A stretch of DNA of 64,000 bases from Planomonospora parontospora (lineage in GTDB: Bacteria > Actinomycetota > Actinomycetes > Streptosporangiales > Streptosporangiaceae), in NCBI GenBank assembly GCA_014647935.1, contig BMQD01000016.1, positions 124,001 through 188,000 of the forward strand. The letters run 5' to 3'. The translations under genes were made by a program, and so were the position numbers. Shown in pieces: positions 8,086 to 18,464 of this stretch (position 1 is its first letter; each line of letters opens with the position of its first letter). The notes below the pieces were generated by a model. It had not been told where the DNA came from. It saw nothing but the letters and a program-made list of their open reading frames with translations, and searched no databases.

Positions 8086-9075
8086 TCAGGCGGGGGCCAG
8101 GCCGTACTCCTTGGCCAGCAGTTCGAGGGAGCGCAGCCAGGCCTCCCTGCCGGGGGCCGCGGAGACGACGATCAGCTCGTCGGCCCGGGCGTGCTCGGCG
8201 AACCGGCCGAGGTACTCGGTCACCTCGGCCGGGGTCCCGACGGCCGAGTACCTGGCCATCTGCAGGATCTGCCGCCCGGCCGGGGAGGCGAGGACCAGGT
8301 CGGCCTCCTCCGGCGTGAACGCCCGGTCCCGCCCGAGGAACAGGTTCACCCGCCTGCGCTTGGCCTCCAGGAACTGCTCCTGCGCCTCCTCCGAGGTGCC
8401 CGCCGCGATGACGTTCACCCCGGCGATGACGTACGGCTCCCGCAGCTGCGCGGACGGGGTGAACTCGCGCCGGTACACCTCGACGGCCTCCTCCAGGGCG
8501 TCCGGGGCGAAGTGGGAGGCGAAGGCGTACGGCAGCCCGAGCGCGGCGGCGAGCTTGGCCCCGAACAGCGAGGAGCCGAGGATGTAGAGCGGCACGTCGG
8601 TGCCCTTGCCCGGGGTCGCGTCGACACCGGGGATCCGGGACTCGCCCGTCAGATATCCCTGCAGTTCCAGGACGTCCTGCGGGAATCCGTCGGCCGCCGC
8701 CGGGGTGCGGCGCAGGGCCCGCATGGTCTGCTGGTCGCTGCCCGGCGCCCGGCCGAGACCGAGGTCGATGCGGCCGGGGTGCAGGGTCTCGAGGGTGCCG
8801 AACTGCTCGGCGATGGTCAGCGGGGAGTGATTGGGCAGCATGACGCCGCCGGCGCCGAGGCGGATCGTCCGCGTGTGCGCGGCCACGTGCGCGATGAGCA
8901 CGCTGGTCGCCGAGGACGCGATGGACGGCATGTTGTGGTGCTCGGCGTACCAGATCCGCCGGTAACCCCACGCCTCGGCGCGCTGCGCCAGCGTCACGCT
9001 GGCGCGGAAGCTGTCCCCGGCGGTCTCCCCCTCACCGATGTGGGCCAGGTCGAGGATGGAGAGCGGGACGGTCAT
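8086..9075 (-). CDS. LLM-class flavin-dependent oxidoreductase (MsnO8-like)
   Basis: A 329-residue cytoplasmic TIM-barrel flavoprotein of the bacterial luciferase-like family. Visible landmarks are the N-terminal [13 protein letters not shown] strand, [44 protein letters not shown] and GRAPGSD. Members use FMNH2 or F420 and oxidise varied small molecules; this branch is widespread and seldom characterised. ATG at 9075 is chosen over the frame opening at 9156 because AAAGG precedes it and homologous proteins begin with this strand. It stands alone between the deacetylase and the chemoreceptor, all on the minus strand. Confidence 0.9.
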   Translation of the reverse strand: MTVPLSILDLAHIGEGETAGDSFRASVTLAQRAEAWGYRRIWYAEHHNMPSIASSATSVLIAHVAAHTRTIRLGAGGVMLPNHSPLTIAEQFGTLETLHPGRIDLGLGRAPGSDQQTMRALRRTPAAADGFPQDVLELQGYLTGESRIPGVDATPGKGTDVPLYILGSSLFGAKLAAALGLPYAFASHFAPDALEEAVEVYRREFTPSAQLREPYVIAGVNVIAAGTSEEAQEQFLEAKRRRVNLFLGRDRAFTPEEADLVLASPAGRQILQMARYSAVGTPAEVTEYLGRFAEHARADELIVVSAAPGREAWLRSLELLAKEYGLAPA

Positions 9076-9201
9076 GAAGGGGCGCCTTTCACCGGGCGGG
9101 GAGGAGGGGCCGATCCGGTCCCGGAGACCCCCGCCGCCTCGGGACACGGTCTGCAACAGCGGCGGGGGAGCGGTTATTTCCGGAGCGCCGGAAGGCGGTA
9201 C

Positions 9202-9228
9202 GGGGCGCCGCCGTGACGGCGGCGCCCC
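9202..9228. terminator. GC hairpin terminator after the chemoreceptor gene
   Basis: Perfect 12-base arms (GGGGCGCCGCCG at 9202 and its complement at 9217-9228) with a 3-base loop lie just past the chemoreceptor stop on the minus strand. Confidence 0.7.
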
Positions 9229-9232
9229 CTGG

Positions 9233-11371
9233 TCACCTCAGCCGGAAGCGGGTGACCAGCTCGTTCAGCTGCCGGGCGGTCCCGTCCAGCTGCTGCGAGG
9301 CCTGCCGGGTCAGCCGGACGGCGGTACGGGTCGTGTCGACCGTGACCGCGACGCCGTCCAGGTTGCGCGCGATCTCCCCGCTTCCGGCCGCCGCCTGGCC
9401 GACGTTGCGGCTCATCTCCCGGGTGGTCGAGGTCTGCTGCTCGACCGCGGCGGCGATGGCGGACTGGAAGTCGTTCACCCGCGCGATGGACTGGGAGATC
9501 GCCCCGATGACCTCGACCGCCTGCCGGGTGTCGGCCTTGATCGCGGACACCCGCGCGGAGACGTCGTCGGTGGCCTTGGCCGTCTCCTGGGCCAGGTCCT
9601 TGACCTCGCCCGCCACGACCGCGAAGCCCTTGCCGGCTTCACCGGCACGCGCGGCCTCGATCGTGGCGTTGAGCGCCAGCAGGTTGGTCTGCTCGGCGAT
9701 ACCGGTGATCACCTTCACCACGTCGGCGATCTGGGCGCTGGAGGCGCCGAGCTTGGCGACCGTCTCGGAGGCGTGCCGGGCCAGCTCCACACTGCCGCCC
9801 GCGACCTGGGCGGCCTCGTGGGCGTTGCCGGAGATCTCCGCGATGGAGGCGCCCATCTCCTGGGAACCGGCGGCCACGGTCTCCACGTTGCGGGAGACCT
9901 CCTGCGCGGCGCCCACCGCCGCACCCACCTGGTCGGCGGCCTGCTCGGCCGAGCCGGACAGCTCCGCGCCGACCTGCGAGACCTGCGCCGCCGCGTCCGT
10001 CACCTCGCCGGCGCTGCCGGCGATGTCCGACAGCAGCAGCCTCAGCTCCGCCACGGCGGTGTTGAGCGCCTGGCCCATCCGGGCGATCTCGTCGGAGCCG
10101 TCCTCGTGCACCGTCACGGTGAGGTCCCGGGCGGCGACGGAGCTCAGGGCGTCGGTCAGCCTGCCGACCCGTCCGCTCAGACGCCGCGCCCACAGTACGG
10201 CCAGCCCGCCTCCGGCGACCGCCATCAGTAGGCCGGCGACGACGAACGCGACGAGCATCGCCCGGCGTCCGTCGCCGATGTCGGCGGCGGCCGCGTCGTA
10301 GTCCGGCCCGTATCCGGCCACCGCGATCGCCCACTGGTACGGCGCGTAGGAGGAGACGTTGACCGTGGTCGCCGCCGCGGGAGCACCGCCGGCGCCGGGC
10401 AGCCGGTAGCCGGCCCGCCACACCTGGCCCTCGGCGAGGCCGGGTGCCTTCGCGGTGATCTCCTCGACGTAGCGGCGGCCGTCGGCGTCGGTGGCGGTCA
10501 GGTCGGTGGTGCCGGCGGCGGAGCGGGCCGATGAGGCGATCACCCTGCCGCGGTCCGCGGCGGCGCTGCTGTACACCGTCACCGCGCCGTTCGCGCCGAC
10601 CCTGGTCTGGGAGACGGCGTCGGTGAGCTGCTCGATCGCCTCGGCCTGCGGCACCCCGTAGTACACCGCGCCCGTGACGCGGCCCGAGGAGTCACGGATG
10701 GGGTCGTAGGCCGTGACGTACCAGGTGTCGACGGCCTTGGCGACACCGCGGTAGGACTTGCCCGCCTTGATCGCGGCCGCGACGGCGTTGGGCTTGCCGT
10801 CGGCGCCGACGGCGGGGATGTAGGTGCCGATGGCCCGCCCGCCCGACGCGTCGGGCACGTTGGTCGCGACGCGCAGCAGCGCGCCTTCGGCGTTCATGCG
10901 CTGGAACACCGTGATGGTGCCGCCGACCGTCTCCCGCACGTCGTCGACGAACGGTGTCGGTTCGTCCTGGTCGGTGTTCTGCCCGAGCCAGGTGCCGCCG
11001 ACGGAGGCCCGCGGCAGCACGACGCGGTGCGTCCGCTTGGTGACCTGGTCGGTGGCCTGCCAGGTCACCGGCCCGCCGGTGAAGCGGATCCCCCGCTCGG
11101 CGAGCTCGCCCGCGACGATCGCCATGTTGGCGTTGACGGACTTCTGCACGGACGCCCCGACGGTGGCGACCAGCCGGCTCACGCCGCTGGTCACGTGGTC
11201 GAGGTCGGCGGTGGTGAGCTCCGCGATGCTCGCCGAGGCCCGGTCGCTGAACCGGGCGCTCTGCCAGGCCCCGACTCCGACCAGGACCAGGGCGGTGGTC
11301 AGCACACCGCCCATACCCAGGATCATCAACCGGTGTCCGAGCCGAAGAGAGAAGCGCATGGATTTCCGCAT
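9233..11371 (-). CDS. Methyl-accepting chemotaxis protein
   Basis: A 712-residue membrane receptor. It has a first membrane helix near residues 15-37, a large outside sensor region of about 320 residues resembling a Cache fold, a second helix ([22 protein letters not shown]), a HAMP domain ([21 protein letters not shown]) and the cytoplasmic coiled-coil signalling hairpin containing the near-invariant [19 protein letters not shown]. It would control CheA kinase, but no chemotaxis genes are in the window. ATG at 11371 has AAAGGA 7 bases upstream. A receptor like this fits an actinomycete with motile spores or a relic of one; ligand unknown. Confidence 0.94.
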   Translation of the reverse strand: MRKSMRFSLRLGHRLMILGMGGVLTTALVLVGVGAWQSARFSDRASASIAELTTADLDHVTSGVSRLVATVGASVQKSVNANMAIVAGELAERGIRFTGGPVTWQATDQVTKRTHRVVLPRASVGGTWLGQNTDQDEPTPFVDDVRETVGGTITVFQRMNAEGALLRVATNVPDASGGRAIGTYIPAVGADGKPNAVAAAIKAGKSYRGVAKAVDTWYVTAYDPIRDSSGRVTGAVYYGVPQAEAIEQLTDAVSQTRVGANGAVTVYSSAAADRGRVIASSARSAAGTTDLTATDADGRRYVEEITAKAPGLAEGQVWRAGYRLPGAGGAPAAATTVNVSSYAPYQWAIAVAGYGPDYDAAAADIGDGRRAMLVAFVVAGLLMAVAGGGLAVLWARRLSGRVGRLTDALSSVAARDLTVTVHEDGSDEIARMGQALNTAVAELRLLLSDIAGSAGEVTDAAAQVSQVGAELSGSAEQAADQVGAAVGAAQEVSRNVETVAAGSQEMGASIAEISGNAHEAAQVAGGSVELARHASETVAKLGASSAQIADVVKVITGIAEQTNLLALNATIEAARAGEAGKGFAVVAGEVKDLAQETAKATDDVSARVSAIKADTRQAVEVIGAISQSIARVNDFQSAIAAAVEQQTSTTREMSRNVGQAAAGSGEIARNLDGVAVTVDTTRTAVRLTRQASQQLDGTARQLNELVTRFRLR

Positions 11372-11476
11372 GAACGTCCTTTCGGCAGAGAAGTGGCCGG
11401 AGCTGAGGGACATCCCGTGGAATTCGGCACCGCATCCGGTCCGGCCCGCCGCGCCGCCCCGGTTCGGGCATTGAAC

Positions 11477-11490
11477 TATAACGTGTTCTA
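11477..11490. promoter_or_regulatory. KstR-type operator TATAACGTGTTCTA
   Basis: This 14-mer matches all eight fixed positions of the published KstR consensus TnnAACnnGTTnnA (TetR-family repressor of cholesterol genes in mycobacteria and rhodococci). It ends 15 bases before the ATG of the LLM oxidoreductase at 11506 and overlaps the AT-rich promoter. Confidence 0.7.
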
Positions 11491-11505
11491 TTGTTATCTG
11501 GGCTC

Positions 11506-12384
11506 ATGCGGTTCACCTATGCCGAGGCCATGACCGACCCGTCGTACCACCTGCCGCTGGCCCGGGCCGCCGAGGCCGCGGGATACGCGAGCGTCAGCGT
11601 GGCCGACTCCCTGGTCTACCCGGAGGAGTCCGAGGCCGGCTATCCGTACACCGCGGACGGCGACCGGGCGTTCCTGGAGGACAAGAGCTTCGTCGAGACG
11701 TTCGTCCTGATCGCGGCCATGGGGGCGGTGACCTCGACGATCCGGTTCACCCCGTTCGTGCTCAAGCTGCCGGTCCGCCCGCCGGTGCTGGTGGCCAAGC
11801 AGGCGGGCTCGATCGCCTTCCTGACCGGCGGCCGGCTGAGTCTCGGCGTCGGGCTCAGCCCGTGGCCCGAGGACTTCGCGGCGATGGGGGTCCCGTGGGC
11901 GCGGCGCGGCCGGCGGATGGACGAGGCCATCGAGGTCGTCCGCGGCCTGACGGGCGGCGGCTACTTCGAGTACCACGGCGAGTTCTACGACCTGCCTCCG
12001 GTGAAGATGTCCCCGGTCCCCGCCGAGCCGATCCCGATCCTGGTCGGCGGGCACAGCGAGGGGGCGCTGCGCCGGGCCGCCCGCCTCGGCGACGGCTGGA
12101 TGCACGGCGGGGGCGACGCCGCCGAGCTGGACGCGCTGCTGGCCAGGCTGGCCGCCCTGCGCGCGGAGTACGGCACCGCCGGTCGGCCCTTCGAGATCCA
12201 CGCGATCTCCGCCGACGCGTACACGGCGGACGGGGTCAGGCGGCTGGCCGACAAGGGTGTCACCGACCTGGTCGTCGGCTTCCGGAACCCGTACGTCAAG
12301 GGCCCGGACACCGAGCCGCTGAGCAGGAAGATCGAGCACCTGGAGCGCTTCGCCGAGTCGGTCATCGCGAAGACCGGCCCTTGA
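11506..12384 (+). CDS. LLM-class F420-dependent oxidoreductase, steroid-regulon candidate
   Basis: A 292-residue luciferase-like TIM-barrel oxidoreductase of the F420-dependent group. The N-terminus MRFTYAEAM is typical, followed by PFVLKLPVRPPVLVAKQAGSIAFLTGGRLSLGVGLSP and PVPAEPIPILVGGHSEGALRRAARLGDGWMH, the usual cofactor-binding segments. ATG at 11506 is close behind a perfect KstR-type operator, and the mRNA may be leaderless because no Shine-Dalgarno is visible. A SnoaL-like gene follows by 31 bases and a cholesterol oxidase gene converges, so a role in steroid or related lipid catabolism is likely. The substrate is unknown. Confidence 0.9.
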   Translation: MRFTYAEAMTDPSYHLPLARAAEAAGYASVSVADSLVYPEESEAGYPYTADGDRAFLEDKSFVETFVLIAAMGAVTSTIRFTPFVLKLPVRPPVLVAKQAGSIAFLTGGRLSLGVGLSPWPEDFAAMGVPWARRGRRMDEAIEVVRGLTGGGYFEYHGEFYDLPPVKMSPVPAEPIPILVGGHSEGALRRAARLGDGWMHGGGDAAELDALLARLAALRAEYGTAGRPFEIHAISADAYTADGVRRLADKGVTDLVVGFRNPYVKGPDTEPLSRKIEHLERFAESVIAKTGP

Positions 12385-12392
12385 TGATTTTC

Positions 12393-12406
12393 AATAACAG
12401 GTTACA
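12393..12406. promoter_or_regulatory. KstR-like operator (7 of 8 fixed positions) before SnoaL-like gene
   Basis: AATAACAGGTTACA matches TnnAACnnGTTnnA except for the first base. It lies 9 bases before the GTG start of the SnoaL-like gene, in an AT-rich stretch, so it could cover a leaderless promoter. Confidence 0.45.
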
Positions 12407-12415
12407 GTTTTTCGT

Positions 12416-12862
12416 GTGAGCGACTCCGCCGCCGTCATCTGGGACGCGCCGTACGGTGACCACCCCGCGCGCCGGGCCGCGCGCTCGTCCATGGCGGCCG
12501 TCGCCGCCGGGCGCAGGGAGGACTGGCTCGGGCTGTTCGCGCCGGACGCCCTGGTGGAGGACCCCGTCGGGCCCTCGACGCTGGACCCCGGGGGGAAGGG
12601 GCACCGCGGCCGCGACGGGATCGGGCGGTTCTGGGACGGGAACATCGGCTCGGTGCTCGGGTTCCGCTTCCGGGTCGCGGACTCCTTCGCCAACGGGCCG
12701 TGCTGCGCCAACGTCGTCTCCATCACCATGACGCTGGACGGCGGCGCGGTCATGACGGTCGACTGCGTGATCGTCTACACCGTCGACGAGTCGGGGCTGA
12801 TCACCTCGCTCCGCGCCCACTGGGAGCCGGAGCGCGCGCTGGCCACCCTGACCGCGCCGTAG
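12416..12862 (+). CDS. SnoaL/ketosteroid-isomerase-fold (NTF2-like) protein
   Basis: A 148-residue cone-shaped alpha-beta barrel protein of the NTF2-like superfamily, with the helix AARSSMAAVAAGRREDWLGLFAPDALVEDPVG and strands HWEP-type at the end. Many members isomerise or hydrate steroid or polyketide substrates; others merely bind ligands. It follows the LLM oxidoreductase by 31 bases, but a separate KstR-like site in that gap suggests its own promoter. GTG at 12416 is the start, with no Shine-Dalgarno, compatible with a leaderless mRNA. Delta-5 isomerase activity is plausible next to a cholesterol oxidase but is inference. Confidence 0.85.
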   Translation: MSDSAAVIWDAPYGDHPARRAARSSMAAVAAGRREDWLGLFAPDALVEDPVGPSTLDPGGKGHRGRDGIGRFWDGNIGSVLGFRFRVADSFANGPCCANVVSITMTLDGGAVMTVDCVIVYTVDESGLITSLRAHWEPERALATLTAP

Positions 12863-12884
12863 TCCCGTACGTGCCGAACCGCCG

Positions 12885-14672
<1,788 letters not shown>

Positions 14673-14678
14673 CTAGCC

Positions 14679-14700
14679 GGGGGCGGGGCGGGGGCGGGGG
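14679..14700 (+). repeat. G-quadruplex-forming run
   Basis: Four G-tracts of 4-5 bases separated by single cytosines (GGGGGCGGGGCG and onward) lie between the cholesterol oxidase start and the AhpD-like gene end. This fits the canonical G-quadruplex pattern with one-base loops. Function unknown. Confidence 0.6.
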
Positions 14701-14737
14701 TGCCGGGGGTGTCCGCCGCTCGGGGGATCCGGGGCGT

Positions 14738-15238
14738 CTACCGCCGGGGAGACGGTGCGGAGCCGCCGGGCAGCACGCACGCGGTGTCCAGGCCCAGCAC
14801 ATGGTTGAGCCGGCCGAACGCCAGCCAGGCGCCGATGCTCATGCTCAGTTCCACGATCTCGGTCTGGCTGTAGTGCGCGGTCATCCGGGTCCAGAACGCG
14901 TCGTCGAGGCCGTGGTGGTCCAGGGCGTACCGTTCGGCGTACTCGGCGGCCAGCCGGGTGCGGTCGTCGAAGGCGCCGGTGGTGCGCCAGGCGGCCACCG
15001 CGTCGGCGAACCCTTCCTCGACCTTGCGCCCGTCCCGCTCCGTCCGCCAGTCGAGGCAGAAGGCGCACCCGTTGATCTGCGCGATCCGCAGCCGCGCGGC
15101 CTCGAACTCGCGGAGCCCCAGGGTCGTATGGGCGTACACCGACAGCGAGAAGTGCGAGGCGGCGGCTCCGATACCGGGGACCATCTCGCCCCACACGTAC
15201 GCGATCGGGTCCTTGCCCTCGGGGACGTCGATGTTCAC
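14738..15238 (-). CDS. Carboxymuconolactone decarboxylase / AhpD-family protein
   Basis: A 166-residue helical protein of the AhpD core family. The conserved redox pair is visible as CAFC in RIAQINGCAFCLDWRTE, followed by AAEYAERYA and EIVELSMSIGAWLAFGRLNHVL. Such proteins act as thiol-dependent peroxidases or as small decarboxylases. The GTG start at 15236-15238 overlaps the TGA of the DapB-like gene (GTGA), so both are translated as one operon. The frame is open far upstream but that is antisense to nothing useful and shadows the DapB-like gene. A peroxidase role beside an oxidase producing hydrogen peroxide would make sense, but is inference. Confidence 0.9.
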   Translation of the reverse strand: MNIDVPEGKDPIAYVWGEMVPGIGAAASHFSLSVYAHTTLGLREFEAARLRIAQINGCAFCLDWRTERDGRKVEEGFADAVAAWRTTGAFDDRTRLAAEYAERYALDHHGLDDAFWTRMTAHYSQTEIVELSMSIGAWLAFGRLNHVLGLDTACVLPGGSAPSPRR

Positions 15239-16314
15239 GGCCGTTTCCTTCCGAGCCTGCCGGTCGCGGGACGCAGCGGGACGTCGAGCGCGTCGTAGAG
15301 CCCGGGTTCCGCCTCCAGGAGCCAGTCGACCGCGCCCACCAGCCGGCCGACCGCGGTGGCGTTCCCGCCCGCGGACCGGTTCCCGCCCTCGTCGACGGCC
15401 TCGACCGTGACCTCGATGCGGGGGCGGCCCTCGATGATCACCCGGTGCGCCCCGGCCCCGTCGGGCGGCGTCGGCCAGTCCGGCGCGCAGGACGGGTGGA
15501 TGCGGGTGACGTGCTCGACGACGATGAGGGGCTCGCCCCCGACGACGCCCTGCACCTCGAACCGGACCGCGCCCTGGGTGCCGGCCTCGAACGCGCCCAT
15601 CGACGCGGTGCGCACCGTGGCGTCGAGCGGGCGCCGCTCCACGGTCTCGCGGATCTCGTCGAGCTCGACGCCGAGTCCCCGGGCCATCAGCCGTACCTGC
15701 CCGCCCCAGACCATGGCCGGGACCGTCGGCGCGATCATCGGCGGCTCGTAGTCCATCGGCTGGCCCATGCCGACGAGGTACCGGACCGAGTCCGGCTGGT
15801 CGTAGGTGGAGTAGTCGAAGATCTCCTGGCAGCGGACCGCGTCCACGACGGTGCCGAGCCCGCTGATCAGCAGGGGCAGCACGTCGTTGCCCCAGCCGGG
15901 GTCGACGCCGGAGACGAACAGCGAGCCGCCGCCGTCCGCGATGGCGGACAGCACCGGTTCCCGCAGCTCCGGCGGGGCGTTGCGCTGGTCGTAGAGCGCG
16001 TACACCGAGGGGGTGACGACCACGGCCCCGGCCCGGATCGCCCGGGTGATGTCGGCGAGCGCCCCGTCGGGGCGGATGTCGCCGGACGCCGCGTACACCA
16101 CGGCCCGGGGGCTGGTCGCGAGCACCGCGCCGACGTCGTCGGTCGCCGCGATCCCGAGGTCGTGGCCGAGTCCGCCGAGCTCGCCCGCGTCCCGGCCGAC
16201 CTTGCCGGGGTCGTGGACGATCACGGCCGTGAGCTCCAGCGCGGGATGGGCCTCGACGGCGCGGATGGCCGCGCGGCCGACGTTGCCGGTTCCCCAGACG
16301 ATCGTGGACGTCAT
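15235..16314 (-). CDS. DapB-like NAD(P)-dependent dehydrogenase
   Basis: A 359-residue cytoplasmic oxidoreductase resembling dihydrodipicolinate reductase and 2,4-diaminopentanoate dehydrogenase. The Rossmann motif WGTGNVGRAAIRAVEAHP is at residues 7-24; GVDPGWGNDVLPLL and VRCQEIFDYSTYDQPDSVRYLVGMGQP are typical of this actinobacterial subgroup, which is not the lysine-pathway enzyme. It heads an operon with the AhpD-like gene (GTGA overlap). A sequence matching the KstR2 consensus lies 12 bases before the ATG, and no Shine-Dalgarno is seen, suggesting a leaderless transcript. A role in late steroid or fatty-acid-like catabolism is likely but unproven. Confidence 0.85.
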   Translation of the reverse strand: MTSTIVWGTGNVGRAAIRAVEAHPALELTAVIVHDPGKVGRDAGELGGLGHDLGIAATDDVGAVLATSPRAVVYAASGDIRPDGALADITRAIRAGAVVVTPSVYALYDQRNAPPELREPVLSAIADGGGSLFVSGVDPGWGNDVLPLLISGLGTVVDAVRCQEIFDYSTYDQPDSVRYLVGMGQPMDYEPPMIAPTVPAMVWGGQVRLMARGLGVELDEIRETVERRPLDATVRTASMGAFEAGTQGAVRFEVQGVVGGEPLIVVEHVTRIHPSCAPDWPTPPDGAGAHRVIIEGRPRIEVTVEAVDEGGNRSAGGNATAVGRLVGAVDWLLEAEPGLYDALDVPLRPATGRLGRKRP

Positions 16315-16325
16315 GGACGGAGCGT

Positions 16326-16339
16326 AGCAAGCGCTTGGT
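16326..16339. promoter_or_regulatory. KstR2-type operator AGCAAGCGCTTGGT
   Basis: This 14-mer matches every fixed base of the KstR2 consensus AnCAAGnnCTTGnT described for the repressor of late (C/D ring) cholesterol genes in mycobacteria. It lies 12 bases before the DapB-like start. Other TetR repressors can bind similar CAAGCGCTTG palindromes. Confidence 0.6.
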
Positions 16340-16378
16340 TCGATGTGTACGGCGCCACGGGGATTCCGGCCGGTCGCT

Positions 16379-17038
16379 TCAGGACTCTGGCGAACAGGTG
16401 AGGGTGGCGGGGCGGGCGCTTCCCCGGACGAAGAAGGACATCGGCGTGCGCACCCGGGGGAACACGAAGCGCTCCAGGTCGGTGATGGTGAATCCGGCCT
16501 GCTCGATCAGCCCGGCGGCGTCGCGCCCGGTGTGGCAGCCGCCGGCCAGGCGGGGCCAGACGGTGGCGTCCAGCAGCCGCTGCACCCGGGCCATCCCGGC
16601 CGAGCCGGCGCGCACGTGCTCCAGGAAGCGCAGCCGCCCGCCGCCGGCCAGTACCCGGCGCATCTCGGCCAGTCCCGCGTGCGGGTCGGGCAGCGAGCAC
16701 AGCACCAGCGCCGCCACCGCCGCGTCGAAGGCCCCGTCGGCGGCGGGCAGGTGTTCGGCGAGGCCGTCGGTCACCTCGACCGGAACCGGCGCCACCGCGG
16801 CGGCGGCACGGGCCAGGCGGCGCAGCCGCGGTTCCGGCTCGACCGCGAGCACCCCGGTGACGGCCGGAGGATAGTGGGCGAAGTTCAGCCCGTTCCCGGC
16901 CCCCACCTCTATGACCCGTCCGGACAGGCCCGCCAGCAGCGCCCGGCGGTGTGCGGCCAGTCCTCTGTCCTCCACGACCCGGCTGAGCCGGGCGTAGCAG
17001 CGGGCGAAGAGCGGATGGTGCACTTCTGCGGTGGTCAT
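16379..17038 (-). CDS. Class I SAM-dependent methyltransferase
   Basis: A 219-residue methyltransferase of the Methyltransf_11/UbiE-like group. The SAM-binding motif I is GRVIEVGAGNGLNFAHYP, motif II LAVEPEPRLRR, and AFDAAVAALVLCSLPDP carries motif IV; FLEHVRAG follows. The substrate is unknown; relatives methylate small hydrophobic molecules or phospholipids. ATG at 17038 with GAGGA 7 bases upstream is the clear start, although the frame is open upstream. It is divergent from the ECF sigma gene with about 180 bases between. Confidence 0.88.
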   Translation of the reverse strand: MTTAEVHHPLFARCYARLSRVVEDRGLAAHRRALLAGLSGRVIEVGAGNGLNFAHYPPAVTGVLAVEPEPRLRRLARAAAAVAPVPVEVTDGLAEHLPAADGAFDAAVAALVLCSLPDPHAGLAEMRRVLAGGGRLRFLEHVRAGSAGMARVQRLLDATVWPRLAGGCHTGRDAAGLIEQAGFTITDLERFVFPRVRTPMSFFVRGSARPATLTCSPES

Positions 17039-17218
17039 GCCGTCCTCATTCCCGCTCACCGCCGGTTCACCGGACGCGGTCCCCGGCCGGGACGCCCCGG
17101 CGCGCCGCGAGCGCCTCCTGGGAGCCGGTCGCGGCGCCACCGACGCGCACCGACCACTTTCCGGCCCCGGTGGTGTCCTATCCGTCCGAGAAGGAACCGC
17201 AGAAGAGAAGGAGGCGAC

Positions 17219-18289
17219 ATGCCAGGAACCCCGCCGGCCGGGAAGACCGGTGCCTCGGCCCATGACCGGCGCCCGGCCGGGGATCTGCTGGCGCTGGCGC
17301 GCGGAGGAGACGGTGAGGCGTTCCGCGAGCTCGTCGAGCCGTACCGGCGTGAGCTCCAGGTGCACTGCTACCGCATCCTCGGCTCGGTGCAGGACGCCGA
17401 GGATCTGCTGCAGGAGACGCTGCTGGCGGCGTGGCGCGGGATCGGCGGCTACGAGGAACGCGCGTCGGTGAGGACGTGGCTCTACCGGATCGCGACCAAC
17501 CGCTGTCTCAACGCCCTGCGGACCGGCACCCGCCGTCCGCACGAACACGCGGCCCGCCGACCGGAGATCCCGTTGCCCGAGCCGTCGCACCACCGGGCGG
17601 AACCGAGCTGGCTGGAGCCGTACCCCGATGTGCTGCTCGACGGGATCGCCGATCGCGTGCCCGGGCCGGAAGCGCGATACGAGATCAGGGAGTCGGTGTC
17701 ACTGGCGTTCCTGGCGGCGCTGCAGCGGTTGCCGCCGAAGCAGAGAGCCGTACTGGTGCTACGGGACGTGCTGGGATTCCGGGCCGCCGAGGTGGCCGAC
17801 ATTCTCCGTACGACCGAGAACGCGGTGACCGGTGCCCTGAAACGGGCACGACGCGGACTGGACGACGAACTACCGGGTCCTGGACCGGAGAGCGCCCCGC
17901 TGCCGGAATCACCGCGGGAGCGCCGCATCGTGGCTGACTTCGTCCGCGCATTCGAGGCCGGAGACGTCGACGCCATCGTGGCCCTGCTGACGGACGACGC
18001 GTGGCTGACCATGCCGCCGCTGCCGCTGGAATACCGGGGCCCGGACGCCATCCGGAACTTCCTGGCCACGGTCGCGTTGCGCGACGGCCTGCGATACACG
18101 CTGATCGCGACGCGGGCGAACGGCCAACCGGCGTTCGGCTGCTACCTGCGCGATCCGCGGACGCCGATCCTGCACGCGCACGGAGTGCTCGTGCTGACCC
18201 TCACCCGCGACCGGATCACCGCGCTGACGCGGTTCCACGACAACTCGTTACTGGAGATCTTCGGACTCCCGCGATCGCTGCGCGCATGA
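17219..18289 (+). CDS. ECF-type RNA polymerase sigma factor with C-terminal SnoaL-like domain
   Basis: A 356-residue sigma factor. Region 2 (about residues 30-95, RELQVHCYRILGSVQDAEDLLQETLLAAWRG) and region 4 (LAALQRLPPKQRAVLVLRDVLGFRAAEVADIL) are clear, and the last 120 residues form a SnoaL/NTF2-like domain (DFVRAFEAGDVDAIVALLTDDAWLTMPP). This layout is typical of ECF sigma factors of the SigX5/SigJ-like type, where the extra domain modulates activity and no anti-sigma gene is needed. ATG at 17219 follows a strong AGAAGGAGG. An MFS exporter and a VOC protein follow on the same strand and may be its targets. Signal unknown. Confidence 0.92.
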   Translation: MPGTPPAGKTGASAHDRRPAGDLLALARGGDGEAFRELVEPYRRELQVHCYRILGSVQDAEDLLQETLLAAWRGIGGYEERASVRTWLYRIATNRCLNALRTGTRRPHEHAARRPEIPLPEPSHHRAEPSWLEPYPDVLLDGIADRVPGPEARYEIRESVSLAFLAALQRLPPKQRAVLVLRDVLGFRAAEVADILRTTENAVTGALKRARRGLDDELPGPGPESAPLPESPRERRIVADFVRAFEAGDVDAIVALLTDDAWLTMPPLPLEYRGPDAIRNFLATVALRDGLRYTLIATRANGQPAFGCYLRDPRTPILHAHGVLVLTLTRDRITALTRFHDNSLLEIFGLPRSLRA

Positions 18290-18464
18290 TCGGCCGTGCG
18301 GAGACCGGAGGTCCGGCGCGCGTATCCGGCGGCGTGCCCGCGGAGCACGCCCAGAAAGCCGTGCCTGGAAAGACACGCGTGGAAACAGACGGCGGACCCG
18401 CAGGATTCCGGCGAACGGCGTCCGGCCGCGTGGCCGGAGAAGACCCGAGCAGAAAGAAGAAGCG

